The translations under genes and the position numbers were made by a program. The notes beneath the pieces are model-generated. The model saw only the letters and a list, made by a program, of their open reading frames with translations, did not search any database and had not been told where the DNA came from. Shown in pieces: positions 7,019 through 20,343 of a DNA stretch of 64,000 nt; position 1 is the stretch's first letter; each line of letters begins with the position of its first letter. The DNA comes from Citrobacter sp. FP75 (lineage in GTDB: Bacteria; Pseudomonadota; Gammaproteobacteria; Enterobacterales; Enterobacteriaceae): NCBI RefSeq assembly GCF_018342065.1, contig NZ_JAFDOE010000001.1:124001-188000 (forward strand). The letters run 5' to 3'.

Positions 7019-8572
7019 CTACAACCGTTGCTCCGCCCACAGGATAAACTCCGCTTTCGGCAATGCTTTACTGTATAGCCAGCCCTGGCCGTATTGCACG
7101 CCGTGCTGTCGTAGCCAGTCCTCCTGATTTTTCGTCTCGATACCTTCAGCCACCATCTCCAGCTTCAGCGTTTTGGCGATCTCGATAATATGCGGCGTCA
7201 CGTTGTTGTATTCCAGCGCATCTACGAAGGATTTGTCGATCTTCAGAATATCGACATCCAGATCCTGCAAATAGCTGAGGCTGGAATAGCCAGTGCCAAA
7301 ATCATCAATATAAATAGAATGCCCCGCCTGGCGGTATTTGGCGATAAACGGGCCGCTGGTTTTCGGATCGGCAAAGGCGCGTTCTGTCAGTTCCAGGGCA
7401 ATCTGCGACGGTTTTATCTGACAGTGATTAATCTTCTGGCTGAGCAGACCCGGCAGTGTTTCTGACATCAGATTATCTGCCTCAAGATTGATGGAGATAT
7501 GCTGTTCTGGATGGTGGTGCAGCCATTTTCCCAGATCGTCAAAAACGCTTTCAATAATCAGGCGAGTGAGTGGCGTCGTCAGTCCGGTCTGTTGTGCCAG
7601 CGCGACGAAAATCTCTGGTGAGAGAAAATTGCCATCAGGCTGTGGCCAGCGGGCTAACGCTTCGGCACCCACCACTTTCCCGGTACGAAGGGAAATGATT
7701 GGCTGATAGTACACCTTAATATCGCGGTGCTGGATAGCTTCCTGCAACTGGTGATGAGGGGACTGCAAACGGCGCAAAATACGCAGCGTAAAGGCGGCGG
7801 TGAGCAGGCCGATAAGGATCCCCGCCGGGAGCCAGATAAGCGCCTGCCGGTGCCATATTTTTTGCAGCGGCAGCGTTGAGGCCCAGCTTACGACAGTGAT
7901 ACCTAATTCAGGGAAGGGGCGGACATTGTAAATAATCCCCTCTTTTTGCAAGTGTGAAGTGGCATTGTCTTGTTGAAGATTATGCAAAATATCTGCAGGC
8001 AGCGTGCCGCTACTGGTGACGATCCTTTTTTTATCGGCGCCAATAATGGCGACATCAATCGGCCAGGAACCAAACGGAACAACGTCAATGAAAGTGCTGG
8101 GATCGATCATCACCACATAATGTTCGCTACCTAACGCGGCCATAAAACGCTGGATCCCTAAATCGTTTTCAGTGGTTAACCAGGCACGATAACCATCCTG
8201 TGTTATTTTCATTGGTGCAGGGAAGGCAGCGGCGCGACTTTTTTTCTCGAGGGAGGAGCATTGCGGAACATTGCCCTTGAGGTACAGCACCTCCTGAATA
8301 TAGCGATAGCTGTAGGACAATCGACGCATTTCCAGCAAATGTTCCTCCCCGCAGGGTTCTCCCTGAAAGGTCTCGATTTGGCGTAATGCTTGTTTCGCCT
8401 GCTCGCCTACTTTCTCTGTCCGCAAAGCAACCCGGTTGGTGTAAGAATCAAGCTCATCAAAAAATTTTGTTTCGACCTGACGATACGCCAGCCACAGGCT
8501 TAACCCCACTGGCACAAGGATGGACAGGATCAGTATTCCGGTCACCAGGCCGATCAGATGTCGTGTTGTCAC
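7019..8572 (-). CDS. pdeB: PdeB (YlaB), membrane-bound cyclic-di-GMP phosphodiesterase with CSS domain
   Basis: A 517-residue protein: transmembrane helix near 7-29, periplasmic CSS sensor region (about 30-235, with the C-S-S triad in VPQCSSLEKK), a second transmembrane helix near 243-262, then a cytoplasmic EAL domain (about 270-515). The catalytic signature GAEALARW and the metal-binding DDFGTGYSSLSYL loop are intact, so it should hydrolyse c-di-GMP to pGpG. In CSS-type PDEs periplasmic disulfide status regulates activity and proteolysis. It stands alone on the minus strand. Confidence 0.92.
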   Translation of the reverse strand: MTTRHLIGLVTGILILSILVPVGLSLWLAYRQVETKFFDELDSYTNRVALRTEKVGEQAKQALRQIETFQGEPCGEEHLLEMRRLSYSYRYIQEVLYLKGNVPQCSSLEKKSRAAAFPAPMKITQDGYRAWLTTENDLGIQRFMAALGSEHYVVMIDPSTFIDVVPFGSWPIDVAIIGADKKRIVTSSGTLPADILHNLQQDNATSHLQKEGIIYNVRPFPELGITVVSWASTLPLQKIWHRQALIWLPAGILIGLLTAAFTLRILRRLQSPHHQLQEAIQHRDIKVYYQPIISLRTGKVVGAEALARWPQPDGNFLSPEIFVALAQQTGLTTPLTRLIIESVFDDLGKWLHHHPEQHISINLEADNLMSETLPGLLSQKINHCQIKPSQIALELTERAFADPKTSGPFIAKYRQAGHSIYIDDFGTGYSSLSYLQDLDVDILKIDKSFVDALEYNNVTPHIIEIAKTLKLEMVAEGIETKNQEDWLRQHGVQYGQGWLYSKALPKAEFILWAEQRL

Positions 8573-8730
8573 AGTGATATCCTTATTTACACAGCGTAGG
8601 GAAAGTATATCCGAAACTGAAAAAGCTATTCGAACGACATCATATATTTAGGCAGCGTATTTCCTGAATTACTTACCCACAGTGAAAATCAGGTTGAGCC
8701 TGGGGGGAGAGTGGTGTACTTTATGTGTTA

Positions 8731-8745
8731 TGTTATATTGTAACA
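8731..8745. promoter_or_regulatory. Zur box upstream of rpmE2
   Basis: TGTTATATTGTAACA is a 15-bp palindrome that matches the Zur consensus TGTTATANTATAACA at all but one position. It ends 12 bp before the rpmE2 start, so zinc-loaded Zur would block transcription. This agrees with the known zinc-starvation induction of the L31B/L36-2 pair. Confidence 0.85.
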
Positions 8746-8757
8746 ATAGAGGTTGCT

Positions 8758-9033
8758 ATGAAGCCGGATATCCATCCCTTTTATCGTACCGTGGTGTTCC
8801 ACGATACCAGTGCTAATGAATACTTTAAGGTTGGTTCAACCATCAAAACGGAACGTGAGATTGAATTTGAGGGGAAAACGTATCCGTACGTGACCCTTGA
8901 TATCTCTTCTAAGTCGCACCCGTACTATACCGGGAAACAAAAGACGTTCGACAACGAAGGCAGCGCGGCGCGCTTCCAGAAACGTTTTGGTCATTTTATT
9001 GGTGTTAAGCGAGGTTCAAATGCAGGTTCTTAA
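8758..9033 (+). CDS. rpmE2: Zinc-independent ribosomal protein L31 type B
   Basis: A 91-residue L31 paralogue starting [16 protein letters not shown]. It has no cysteines, so the zinc-binding CxxC pair of primary L31 is missing; this is the C-minus form that replaces the zinc protein when zinc is scarce. I start at the ATG at 8758, after a GAGGTT ribosome-binding site; the open frame upstream runs through the Zur box. The gene is called ykgM in E. coli, where it lies at another locus. Confidence 0.94.
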   Translation: MKPDIHPFYRTVVFHDTSANEYFKVGSTIKTEREIEFEGKTYPYVTLDISSKSHPYYTGKQKTFDNEGSAARFQKRFGHFIGVKRGSNAGS

Positions 9034-9160
9034 TTCACTTCGTAGCGCCAAACAGCGTCATCCTGACTGCCAGATAGTTAAACGCAAAGGGCGTTTGTAT
9101 GTTATCTGCAAAACAAATCCGCGATTTAAAGCGGTGCAGGGTCGAAAGAAAAGACGTTAG
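9020..9160 (+). CDS. rpmJ2: Zinc-independent ribosomal protein L36 paralogue
   Basis: A 46-residue basic protein ([20 protein letters not shown]...), homologous to YkgO. The CxxC zinc pair of primary L36 is absent, leaving two isolated cysteines, so it should not hold zinc. It starts inside rpmE2 with a 14-bp overlap, in another frame, after the ribosome-binding site GCGAGG at 9010-9014, implying translational coupling. The larger open frame to 8897 is not used: it extends over rpmE2 with unrelated sequence. Confidence 0.93.
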   Translation: MQVLNSLRSAKQRHPDCQIVKRKGRLYVICKTNPRFKAVQGRKKRR

Positions 9161-9186
9161 ATATTTTGCCAATATTTCAGGGGATC

Positions 9187-9218
9187 AAGTGCGTGCCAAA
9201 GGGGACGCACTTTTTTTT
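9187..9218 (+). terminator. Rho-independent terminator of rpmE2-rpmJ2
   Basis: Stem AAGTGCGT (9187-9194), loop of 10 nt, ACGCACTT, followed by a run of T. A textbook intrinsic terminator 26 bp after the rpmJ2 stop. Confidence 0.9.
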
Positions 9219-9231
9219 GCGGGCTGGCAGG

Positions 9232-9702
9232 TTACTGGCTGGCTTCTGCGCGGGTTAGCGTGAAGACATCGTAGAAGGAGAGTTCGCCTTTACGCGCCAT
9301 CATTTTTTGCAGTTGTGTCTTACGTTCGCTATCTACTCGCGGTGAGCGCAGTATGGTCTCAATGAGCGTCGGTGGAACAAAGCGCGTGTTGTACCATTCG
9401 CCGTTATAGCAAACCCGGAAGTCCAGCACGTCAATGTCTTCAAAGCGGTAACGTGGCGCGACGTCAAAAAAGAAAAAACCATTGAGGATGACAAACAGTA
9501 CCACCAGCAGCCACACCGAATCGACCAACGTTTCTGATTGCAGCATCACCGCCAGTGTGGCAAACCAGGCGACATACATGCCGATAAACAGCCCCGGATG
9601 TTTGCGAATGAAGCTGATGCTAAAACGTGGTCTGTTATCGCGCTTCTCGCGAATATTTAAGTCGTCAATTGTTTCGGTGAGCAGGCGCTGTATTTCTGTC
9701 AT
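9232..9702 (-). CDS. ylaC: YlaC, inner-membrane protein of unknown function
   Basis: A 156-residue protein, the E. coli length, starting [16 protein letters not shown] at 9702; the frame is open to 9726 but those 8 residues are not conserved. Two adjacent transmembrane helices lie at about 37-55 and 62-82 ([19 protein letters not shown]), with a soluble C-terminal part containing the conserved [21 protein letters not shown]. Function unknown. Monocistronic, convergent with rpmE2-rpmJ2. Confidence 0.92.
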   Translation of the reverse strand: MTEIQRLLTETIDDLNIREKRDNRPRFSISFIRKHPGLFIGMYVAWFATLAVMLQSETLVDSVWLLVVLFVILNGFFFFDVAPRYRFEDIDVLDFRVCYNGEWYNTRFVPPTLIETILRSPRVDSERKTQLQKMMARKGELSFYDVFTLTRAEASQ

Positions 9703-9806
9703 CTCTTGCCTTCGTGATGTCTTCAATATTCAGGTAGGATCATCCTATTTTAAAAGGGGATAGTGCCTGAAAAAAGTAACAGATTAACCACAATTTAGCA
9801 TAACAG

Positions 9807-10370
9807 TTACATTTGAGAACATAGCGTTTTGATGATCCGTGCGGGATTACCGCCCACAACGGTATTGGCTGGGACGCTTTTGGTAACCACCGCCCCTGAA
9901 GCCACGACCACGTTGTCTCCCAGCGTTACGCCGGGATTTATCACTGCGCGTCCGCCTATCCAGACGTTATTACCAATGGTAACGGGTTTACCCAATTCTT
10001 TACCGCTGTTTCGTTCATCAGCATCCAGGGGATGCGTTGCGGTATAGATATGAACCCCCGGTGCCAGCATGCAGTTATCGCCAATATGGATCGGGCAGAC
10101 ATCAAGCATAACGCAGTCGAAGTTAGCGTAAAATTCTTTACCGAGAGTGATGTTATAGCCGTAGTCGCAACGGAAAGAGGGTTCAATATACGCCCCCTCG
10201 CTTTGACCCAACAGATCATGCAGAATAACCTGACGCTCGTGAGTATCTTCGGGAGCGGTGAGATTGTATCGATGAATCAACTGACGAGCGCGCAGTCGGT
10301 CGTTGCGCAACGTATCATCTGAAGGACGATACAGGTCGCCGGCGATCATCTTTTGTTTTTCCTCACTCAT
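9807..10370 (-). CDS. maa: Maltose O-acetyltransferase
   Basis: A 187-residue left-handed beta-helix (hexapeptide repeat) acetyltransferase that transfers acetyl from acetyl-CoA to the 6-OH of maltose, glucose and other sugars. It starts [19 protein letters not shown] at 10370; the frame to 10463 adds 31 unrelated residues. The hexapeptide turns run from about 75 to 183 ([32 protein letters not shown]), and the catalytic His is in the YTATHPLD motif. Monocistronic. Confidence 0.94.
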   Translation of the reverse strand: MSEEKQKMIAGDLYRPSDDTLRNDRLRARQLIHRYNLTAPEDTHERQVILHDLLGQSEGAYIEPSFRCDYGYNITLGKEFYANFDCVMLDVCPIHIGDNCMLAPGVHIYTATHPLDADERNSGKELGKPVTIGNNVWIGGRAVINPGVTLGDNVVVASGAVVTKSVPANTVVGGNPARIIKTLCSQM

Positions 10371-10559
10371 TACGATTTTTCCTGTTTGCTGATGGTTTAT
10401 CGCAATACAGTAAAACGCAATAGGCATAAGGGGAACGTTCCCATCACTTCGCTGTGATCGCAATCACGTGATTTGAATTAAATAATAGTTGTATAAACGA
10501 AGAGGTGGTCAGTCAGACAAACAAATGTACCGCGATAGCTGACTTAACCTCGTGAGCAA

Positions 10560-10778
10560 TTAGCGAATAAATTTCCAAACGGAAGTTGGGATCTTGTCGT
10601 AGAGCTTATTCATCGTCAATTCAGCAAGGCGATGGTCTGCTGCTGAGTAAAATACAGCCAGTTCATTGTCGGACAATTCATATTTATTTTTCTCAATAAC
10701 GCGCTCAAGCGTGTCAATTGTCTGGCAGCGTCGCAGGCGCATCAAATAATCAGTTTTAGTTAATGGTTTATCGGACAT
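10560..10778 (-). CDS. hha: Hha, H-NS co-repressor
   Basis: A 72-residue nucleoid-associated protein ([20 protein letters not shown]), essentially identical to E. coli Hha. It binds the H-NS N-terminal dimerisation domain and directs silencing of AT-rich, horizontally acquired genes. It follows tomB by 27 bp on the same strand, the known tomB-hha operon. Confidence 0.97.
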   Translation of the reverse strand: MSDKPLTKTDYLMRLRRCQTIDTLERVIEKNKYELSDNELAVFYSAADHRLAELTMNKLYDKIPTSVWKFIR

Positions 10779-10805
10779 AACTCTTACCTATGATTGTAAT
10801 AATTT

Positions 10806-11180
10806 TTAACAAGACAAACTAACAGGATTAGCCCTGGTGGCATTGACAAAACAGCGAAACAGTCGATTTCCGGACTTTCGCCATTTCTGCAAATCCTGCG
10901 TATTAATACCATAATTGCTGAACAACATAAAAGTGTCATCCAGGTATTCATCAATCTGTGCAATCAGCTTATTGTCCTCATTGTACTTAATTTTATAATT
11001 AAGTGCGAAGGTTGCAATATGCTCTATCAGTTCATTGAGCTGCAAGCTGGTTGCTGAGGTTGGGTCATTAACCCAGCCATGGCTGCTTTGTTCAAGGTTT
11101 GCAAGACAATCATGATACAGGGTTTCACAGAGAAATTTAAGCTGTGCGATATCATGTCTTTTAGGTGAGTACTCGTCCAT
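10806..11180 (-). CDS. tomB: TomB, Hha toxicity modulator
   Basis: A 124-residue acidic protein (MDEYSPKRHDIAQLKFLCETLYH...), the same length as the E. coli protein. It antagonises Hha, described in E. coli as an oxygen-dependent antitoxin that oxidises the conserved Hha Cys18. Hha here keeps that cysteine (RRCQT). Upstream is a 447-bp AT-rich region that carries its promoter. Confidence 0.95.
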   Translation of the reverse strand: MDEYSPKRHDIAQLKFLCETLYHDCLANLEQSSHGWVNDPTSATSLQLNELIEHIATFALNYKIKYNEDNKLIAQIDEYLDDTFMLFSNYGINTQDLQKWRKSGNRLFRCFVNATRANPVSLSC

Positions 11181-11627
11181 AACGCATCCCCTTCTTAGTG
11201 GTTAACTAACCGAACACCTTCGGGGTGGATACAACAAACTACCTGGAACTTGCCCGTGACTCCTGATGATTTAACTATAATCTACTCTAAAAAAGATTTC
11301 ATCGTCATATCACGAAAAATTACAATTACGCAAAATTATGATGTGGCACCCTTTTACATTCTACCTGACAAATGTGGGTATTCGAAATGGAACAACTTCT
11401 TTATTGTTCGGGCAATCATCAGCTTAACGGGTTTAGCTTTAGCAATCAAAGGCAACCCTTAACAATGTCGATGAGTGGCTAGGATTAATCTTAATATTTA
11501 TTTAAGTAAATAAGAAATCTCAATGAATTTTAAGAATAGCCTTTAAGCCAACAAGGATTATATCGCTTATTCACCTGACAGAAAATAAACGTTATCACAA
11601 TAAGTGAATTTTATGAGATTAACAGAA
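11181..11627. other. AT-rich intergenic region between tomB and acrB, no gene recognised
   Basis: About 450 bp with no supportable gene. It holds the promoter region for tomB-hha at its left end. A 70-codon open frame at 11250-11462 has no ribosome-binding site and no family resemblance, so I do not call it. The composition is notably A/T-rich toward 11480-11627, which would suit H-NS/Hha binding. Confidence 0.6.
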
Positions 11628-11651
11628 AAAAGGCCGCTTGCGCGGCCTTTT
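11628..11651. terminator. Intrinsic terminator downstream of acrB
   Basis: AAAAGGCCGC (11628-11637), loop TTGC, GCGGCCTTTT (11642-11651): a perfect 10-bp stem flanked by A and T runs, so it works in both directions. It is 13 bp past the acrB stop. Confidence 0.92.
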
Positions 11652-11664
11652 CATTAGCGATGAA

Positions 11665-14817
<3,153 letters not shown>

Positions 14818-14836
14818 TTAACGGCTCCTGTTTAAG

Positions 14837-16027
14837 TTAAGACTTGGACTGTTCAGGCTGGCTACCGCTTGCGGCTTGCTGGTTATTATCCGCGGTGACT
14901 TCCTGTGCTTTTACCTGTGCGCCAGGACGTACTTTTTGCAGCCCACTCACAATCACGCGGTCGCCCGGCTTCAGTCCTTCTGTGACCAACCATTTATCGC
15001 CAATTGCTTGTGCTGCCACAATTTGACGGGTTTCCACTTTGTCATCTGCACCGATAACTAACGCACTGGCCTCACCGCGCGGTGTACGGGTTACACCTTG
15101 CTGCGGAACTAGTATTGCCGTTGGGTTGATCCCTTCTTCCAGACGCGCACGGACGAACATACCCGGCAGTAAGGTGTGATCCGGGTTAGGGAAGATGGCG
15201 CGCAATGTGATAGAACCGGTGGTCTGATCAACCGTCACGTCAGAAAACTCCAGCGTACCGGACTGCGGGAACTTAATGCCGTCGCTGGTCACCAGTTCCA
15301 CTTTCGCTTTACCGTTTTCTTGTTTCAGTTTGCCATTTGCCAGCTCTTGTTTCAGACGCAGGAAATCGTTGCTTGACTGCGTAACGTCGACATAGATTGG
15401 ATCCAGTTGCTGAACGGTCGCCAGTGCGGTCGCCTGACCGTTTTGTACCAGAGCACCTTCCGTGACGGCAGACTTACCAATGCGGCCGCTAATGGGCGAC
15501 GTGACTTTGGTATACGCCAGGTTAATGCGAGCAGTTTCTACTGCGGCTTTAGCAGCAACAACGGCGGCATTCGCCTGTTGTGCATCGGCCTGAGCGGTAT
15601 CGTAGTCCTGTTGACTGATGTACTTGGTACCCAACAGTTTCTGATAACGTTTCACCGTCAGTTGAGCGATATTAGCCGCCGCCTGTGCTTTGGCCAGATC
15701 GCCTTTTGCGCTTTCATACGCGGCCTGGTAAGTAGCAGGATCAATCTGATACAGAGACACACCCGCTTCGATATCGCCACCTTCTGTGAAATTACGCTTC
15801 AGGATGATGCCGCTAACCTGAGGGCGAACTTCTGCAATGCGGAAAGCACTGGTGCGACCCGGGAGTTCAGTTGTGATCTGTAGAGGTTCAGTTTTGAGCG
15901 TCACAACTCCAACCTCTGGCATCTGCTGGCCTTGTTGGGCCTGTTTGTCGTCACATCCTGTTAGCGCTAAGCTGCCTGAGAGCATCAGAACGACTGCCAG
16001 AGGCGTTAACCCTCTGTTTTTGTTCAT
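14837..16027 (-). CDS. acrA: AcrA, periplasmic adaptor lipoprotein of the AcrAB-TolC pump
   Basis: A 396-residue membrane fusion protein that bridges AcrB and TolC. I start at the ATG at 16027 (MNKNRGLTPLAVVLML); the longer frame to 16078 runs into the operator region. The lipobox is LALTGC with the lipidated Cys at residue 25. Lipoyl/barrel-sandwich and alpha-hairpin parts (about 60-170) are typical, with the coiled region rich in AQAAANIAQLTV... and AAVVAAKAAVETARIN. One residue shorter than E. coli because of a Gly/Gln difference after the signal. Confidence 0.97.
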   Translation of the reverse strand: MNKNRGLTPLAVVLMLSGSLALTGCDDKQAQQGQQMPEVGVVTLKTEPLQITTELPGRTSAFRIAEVRPQVSGIILKRNFTEGGDIEAGVSLYQIDPATYQAAYESAKGDLAKAQAAANIAQLTVKRYQKLLGTKYISQQDYDTAQADAQQANAAVVAAKAAVETARINLAYTKVTSPISGRIGKSAVTEGALVQNGQATALATVQQLDPIYVDVTQSSNDFLRLKQELANGKLKQENGKAKVELVTSDGIKFPQSGTLEFSDVTVDQTTGSITLRAIFPNPDHTLLPGMFVRARLEEGINPTAILVPQQGVTRTPRGEASALVIGADDKVETRQIVAAQAIGDKWLVTEGLKPGDRVIVSGLQKVRPGAQVKAQEVTADNNQQAASGSQPEQSKS

Positions 16028-16116
16028 ATGTAAACCTCGAGTGTCCGATTTCAAATTGATCAATGGCTTAAAGCCCATAAACCCATTGCTGCGTTTATAT
16101 TATCGTCGTGCTATGG

Positions 16117-16140
16117 TACATACATTCACAAATGTATGTA
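16117..16140. promoter_or_regulatory. AcrR operator in the acrA-acrR intergenic region
   Basis: A 24-bp inverted repeat, TACATACATT (16117-16126), centre CACA, AATGTATGTA (16131-16140), with perfect arms. It is the known AcrR-binding palindrome of E. coli with only the centre changed. It sits between the divergent acrAB and acrR genes, so the repressor controls both. Confidence 0.92.
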
Positions 16141-16168
16141 AATCTAACGCCTGTAAATTCACTAACAT

Positions 16169-16187
16169 ATGGCACGAAAAACCAAAC
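16169..16187. promoter_or_regulatory. Mar/Sox/Rob box overlapping the acrR start
   Basis: ATGGCACGAAAAACCAAAC fits the degenerate marbox consensus AYnGCACnnWnnRYYAAAY at every defined position. It coincides with the first codons of acrR, about 140 bp upstream of the acrA start, where MarA, SoxS and Rob are known to activate acrAB in E. coli. Assigned by consensus match and location. Confidence 0.65.
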
Positions 16188-16813
16188 AACAAGCGCAGGA
16201 AACGCGTCAGCACATTCTCGATGTTGCTTTGCGTTTGTTCTCACAACAAGGGGTCTCTTCCACCTCGCTTGCGGAGATCGCAAAGGCCGCTGGCGTCACA
16301 CGCGGTGCAATCTATTGGCATTTCAAAAACAAGTCGGATTTATTCAGTGAAATCTGGGAGCTGGCAAAACCCAATATTGATGAACTAGAGACTGAGTATC
16401 AGGCAAAATTCCCTGGCGATCCACTATCAGTATTAAGAGAAATTTTAGTTTACGTTCTTGAAGCTACTGTGACAGAAGAACGCCGACGTTTATTGATGGA
16501 GATTATATTCCACAAATGCGAATTTGTCGGGGAAATAGCGACAGTTCAACTGGCGCAACGCAGCCTGTGTCTTGAAAACTATGACCGTATCGAACAGACT
16601 TTGCGCAACTGCATGAGTGCAAAAATGTTGCCGGAGAATCTGAACACACGCCGCGTGGCGGTGTTACTGCGAAGCTATCTTTCCGGAATTTTAGAAAACT
16701 GGTTATTTGCACCAGAGTCTTTTGATCTGAAAAAAGATGCGCGTGAATATGTCGCCGTGCTGCTGGAAATGTGTCTGCTTTGCCCTACGTTGCGCGTGGC
16801 GGAGACCTGTTAA
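16169..16813 (+). CDS. acrR: AcrR, TetR-family repressor of acrAB
   Basis: A 214-residue TetR-family regulator. The N-terminal helix-turn-helix spans about residues 27-50 ([20 protein letters not shown]), followed by the typical HFKNKSDLF segment. The C-terminal domain binds planar cationic drugs and dyes and releases the repressor from the 16117-16140 palindrome. Divergent from acrA. The frame is intact, so there is no sign of the acrR inactivation seen in drug-selected strains; the C-terminal residues after 200 differ from E. coli, as expected between species. Confidence 0.96.
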   Translation: MARKTKQQAQETRQHILDVALRLFSQQGVSSTSLAEIAKAAGVTRGAIYWHFKNKSDLFSEIWELAKPNIDELETEYQAKFPGDPLSVLREILVYVLEATVTEERRRLLMEIIFHKCEFVGEIATVQLAQRSLCLENYDRIEQTLRNCMSAKMLPENLNTRRVAVLLRSYLSGILENWLFAPESFDLKKDAREYVAVLLEMCLLCPTLRVAETC

Positions 16814-16939
16814 CCCGCGGGTTCGATACCAGGAATTCTCCTGGAGGCTTTCCCTCCCGCTATTCTGCCTGTCACAGCCGTGATATTCTATCCGCTTGAC
16901 TATTTTCGGTCACTTTTCCGGTTAGAAACGTTCATTCTC

Positions 16940-19900
16940 ATGACTATGTTGCAGCTATATAAACGTTCACAGCATCTCATTGCTATTACAATTATTTTCT
17001 TCATTCTATTGCTGTCTTGCCAGTCATCAGCATTTGCGCGAGCGCAACAGAATGGCGAACTGCCGACGAAAGCGGATATTCAGAGCCAGCTAGATACGCT
17101 GAATAAACAAAAAGACCTTTCTGCGCAGGATAAACTGGTTCAGCAGGATCTCGTCGAGACTCTTGCCACGCTGGATAAAATAGAGCGCGTGAAAGACGAG
17201 ACCGTGCAACTTCGTCAGCGAGTTGCTCAGGCACCAGAGAAAATGCGCCAGGCGACGGACGCATTGAATGCGCTCAACGATGTCGATAACGACGACGAAA
17301 CCCGAAGAGTGCTGGGTTCACTTTCTTCAAGTCAGCTGGAAGCGCGGTTAACGCGCGCGCTGGAAGAACTGCAAAGTAATCAAAACGATCTCGCCACTTA
17401 TAACAGCCAACTGGTGTCATTACAGACACAGCCGGAGCGCGTACAGAATGCCATGTACACGGCGTCTCAGCAGTTACAGCAAATCCGCAATCGTCTAAGC
17501 GGCACAAGCGTTGGTGAGGGCGCATTACGTCCCACTGAAGAAGTGTTGTTGTTAACGCAGCAGGCGCTGCTCAATGCGCAAATAGATCAACAGCGTAAAA
17601 GTCTGGAGGGAAATACGCTGTTGCAGGACACCTTGCAAAAACAGCGTGACTATGTGACGGCCAACAGCAATCGTCTGGAACATCAACTGCAGATCATGCA
17701 GGAAGTGCTGAATAATAAGCGTCTTACAATAAGCGAAAAAACGGCGCAAGAGGCTATTTCGCCGGATGAAGCCGAAAAAATTCAGTCCAACCCGTTGGTA
17801 AAGCAAGAACTGGAGATAAACCATCAGCTTAGCCAACGTCTGATTACGGCGACGGAAAACGGCAATGTACTGGTCCAGCAAAATATCAAAGTCAAAAACT
17901 GGCTTGACCGGGCGCTGCAGTCGGAACGCAACATTAAAGAGCAAATCGCCGTACTGAAGGGCAGCCTGCTGCTGTCGCGCATTCTGTATCAGCAGCAACA
18001 AACGCTACCGTCGGCAGATGAGCTTGCCGATATGACTAACCGGATTGCCGATCTGCGTCTGGAGCAATTTGACATAAATCAGCAGCGCGATGCACTTTTT
18101 CAGAATGATGCCTTCGTTGCCAAACTGGAAGAAGGGCACAGCAATGAAGTGAACGGCGAAGTGCATGATGCACTGCTACAGGTTGTGGATATGCGTCGAG
18201 AATTGCTGGATCAACTGAACAAGCAGTTGGGTAATCAGCTAATGATGGCTATTAACCTGCAGATTAACCAGCAGCAGTTAATGAGCGTATCGAAAAACCT
18301 CAAGAGTATCCTCACTCAGCAAATCTTCTGGGTTAACAGTAACCGCCCAATGGACTGGGACTGGGTGAAATCTTTCCCGCAAACGCTGAAAGACCAGTTT
18401 AAGTCGATGAAAATCACCGTGAACTGGGAAAAAGCCTGGCCGGCGGTGTTTATCGCATTCCTGGCCGGCTTACCGCTGTTGCTGGTGGCAGGGCTTATCC
18501 GTTGGCGCCTGAAATGGCTGAAAGCGTATCAGGCGAAACTTGCCGCCGCGGTCGGTAACTTGCGTAATGACAGCCAGCTCAACACGCCAAAAGCGATACT
18601 GATTGATCTGGTTCGCGCCTTACCAGCATGCCTGATTATCCTCGCCGTAGGGTTGATTCTGCTGACTATGCAACTGAATGTCAGCGATTTGCTGTGGGCA
18701 TTTAGCAAGAAGATGGCGGTTTTCTGGCTGGTATTTGGCTTGTGCTGGAAGGTCCTGGAAAAAGATGGCGTGGCGATCCGCCACTTCGGTATGCCAGCGA
18801 AACAAACCAGCCACTGGCGTCGCCAGATTGTGCGCATTAGCCTCGCGCTGTTGCCGCTGAATTTCTGGTCGGTGGTCGCTGAACTTTCGCCGCTCAACTT
18901 GATGGACGATGTGCTTGGCCAGGTTGTTATTTTCCTGAACCTGCTGCTGATCGCGTTCCTGGTGTGGCCAATGTGCCGCGAAAGCTGGCGTGATAAGGAA
19001 TCGCATGGTTTGCGTCTGGTGACGATTACCGTACTGTCGATTATTCCGATCGCGCTAATGGTGCTGACGGCGACCGGTTATTTCTATACCACGCTGCGTT
19101 TATCCGGTCGCTGGATTGAGACCGTATATCTGGTGATTATCTGGAACCTGTTGTACCAGACGGTACTGCGTGGGTTGAGCGTCGCGGCGCGCCGAATTGC
19201 CTGGCGCCGTGCGCTTGCCCGTCGCGAGAACCTGGTGAAAGAGGGGGCCGAAGGTGCTGAGCCACAGGAAGAACCCACCATTGCACTGGAGCAGGTAAAC
19301 CAGCAAACGTTGCGTATTACGATGCTGCTGATGGTGGCTCTGTTTGGCGTTATGTTCTGGGCAATATGGTCCGATCTGATCACCGTGTTCAGCTATCTCG
19401 ACAGCATCACGCTCTGGCATTACAACGGAACAGAGGCCGGGGCCGCCGTGGTGAAAAATGTCACCATGGGCAGCCTGCTGTTTGCAATCATTGCGTCAAT
19501 GGTGGCATGGGCGCTGATCCGAAACTTACCGGGCCTGCTGGAAGTGTTAGTGCTCTCGCGCCTGAAAATGCGCCAGGGGGCATCGTACGCGATCACCACG
19601 ATCCTTAATTACGCGATTATTGCTATTGGCGCGATGACGGTCTTCGGTTCGCTCGGCGTATCGTGGGATAAATTACAGTGGCTGGCAGCGGCCTTGTCGG
19701 TCGGTCTCGGTTTCGGCTTACAGGAAATCTTCGGTAACTTTGTCTCGGGCCTGATTATTTTGTTTGAACGCCCGGTGCGTATTGGCGATACCGTCACGAT
19801 TGGCACTTATTCCGGGACCGTCAGTAAGATTCGTATCCGTGCGACCACCATTACCGACTTTGATCGCAAAGAAGTGATCATCCCGAACAAAGCGTTCGTG

Positions 19901-20305
19901 ACCGAGCGACTGATCAACTGGTCGCTCTCGGATACCACCACGCGTCTGGTGATCCGCATCGGTGTTGCCTACGGGTCAGATCTCGATAAAGTGAAGAAAG
20001 TGCTGCTGCAGGCGGCAATGGAGCACCCGAAAGTGATGCACGACCCCGAGCCGGCCGTGTTCTTTACCGCTTTCGGTGCCAGCACGCTGGATCATGAACT
20101 GCGCTTGTATGTCCGTGAACTGCGCGATCGTAGCCACACGGTAGATGAACTTAACCGTGCGGTCGACCGTCTGTGCCGTGAGAACAACATTGATATCGCC
20201 TTTAACCAGCTCGAGGTTCACCTGCATAACGCCAAAGGTGATACCGTGACTGAGGTTAAGCGTGACATTAGCAAAGGTGATGATCCAACGCCTTCGCTGA
20301 GCTAA
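16940..20305 (+). CDS. mscK: MscK (KefA), potassium-dependent mechanosensitive channel
   Basis: A 1121-residue inner-membrane channel that opens under membrane tension, in E. coli in a K+-dependent way. I start at the ATG at 16940 ([13 protein letters not shown]), which aligns with the family start. A signal sequence ends near AFARAQQ, then comes a long coiled-coil periplasmic domain (about 50-480), a series of about eleven transmembrane helices, and a C-terminal MscS-like module. The pore helix and gate are in [20 protein letters not shown], followed by the beta domain with [13 protein letters not shown]. Full length, no interruption. Confidence 0.96.
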   Translation: MTMLQLYKRSQHLIAITIIFFILLLSCQSSAFARAQQNGELPTKADIQSQLDTLNKQKDLSAQDKLVQQDLVETLATLDKIERVKDETVQLRQRVAQAPEKMRQATDALNALNDVDNDDETRRVLGSLSSSQLEARLTRALEELQSNQNDLATYNSQLVSLQTQPERVQNAMYTASQQLQQIRNRLSGTSVGEGALRPTEEVLLLTQQALLNAQIDQQRKSLEGNTLLQDTLQKQRDYVTANSNRLEHQLQIMQEVLNNKRLTISEKTAQEAISPDEAEKIQSNPLVKQELEINHQLSQRLITATENGNVLVQQNIKVKNWLDRALQSERNIKEQIAVLKGSLLLSRILYQQQQTLPSADELADMTNRIADLRLEQFDINQQRDALFQNDAFVAKLEEGHSNEVNGEVHDALLQVVDMRRELLDQLNKQLGNQLMMAINLQINQQQLMSVSKNLKSILTQQIFWVNSNRPMDWDWVKSFPQTLKDQFKSMKITVNWEKAWPAVFIAFLAGLPLLLVAGLIRWRLKWLKAYQAKLAAAVGNLRNDSQLNTPKAILIDLVRALPACLIILAVGLILLTMQLNVSDLLWAFSKKMAVFWLVFGLCWKVLEKDGVAIRHFGMPAKQTSHWRRQIVRISLALLPLNFWSVVAELSPLNLMDDVLGQVVIFLNLLLIAFLVWPMCRESWRDKESHGLRLVTITVLSIIPIALMVLTATGYFYTTLRLSGRWIETVYLVIIWNLLYQTVLRGLSVAARRIAWRRALARRENLVKEGAEGAEPQEEPTIALEQVNQQTLRITMLLMVALFGVMFWAIWSDLITVFSYLDSITLWHYNGTEAGAAVVKNVTMGSLLFAIIASMVAWALIRNLPGLLEVLVLSRLKMRQGASYAITTILNYAIIAIGAMTVFGSLGVSWDKLQWLAAALSVGLGFGLQEIFGNFVSGLIILFERPVRIGDTVTIGTYSGTVSKIRIRATTITDFDRKEVIIPNKAFVTERLINWSLSDTTTRLVIRIGVAYGSDLDKVKKVLLQAAMEHPKVMHDPEPAVFFTAFGASTLDHELRLYVRELRDRSHTVDELNRAVDRLCRENNIDIAFNQLEVHLHNAKGDTVTEVKRDISKGDDPTPSLS

Positions 20306-20313
20306 GTTCAGTA

Positions 20314-20337
20314 CAGGGCGGCGATAATGCCGCCCTG
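20314..20337 (+). terminator. Hairpin terminator after mscK
   Basis: CAGGGCGGC (20314-20322), loop GATAAT, GCCGCCCTG (20329-20337), a 9-bp perfect stem starting 8 bp after the mscK stop. Only a short T-rich tail (ATTGC) follows. Confidence 0.7.
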
Positions 20338-20343
20338 ATTGCA

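Noticed and set aside
11250-11462. 70-codon frame between tomB and acrB
   Set aside because: No ribosome-binding site, no recognisable motif, and AT-rich low-information sequence.
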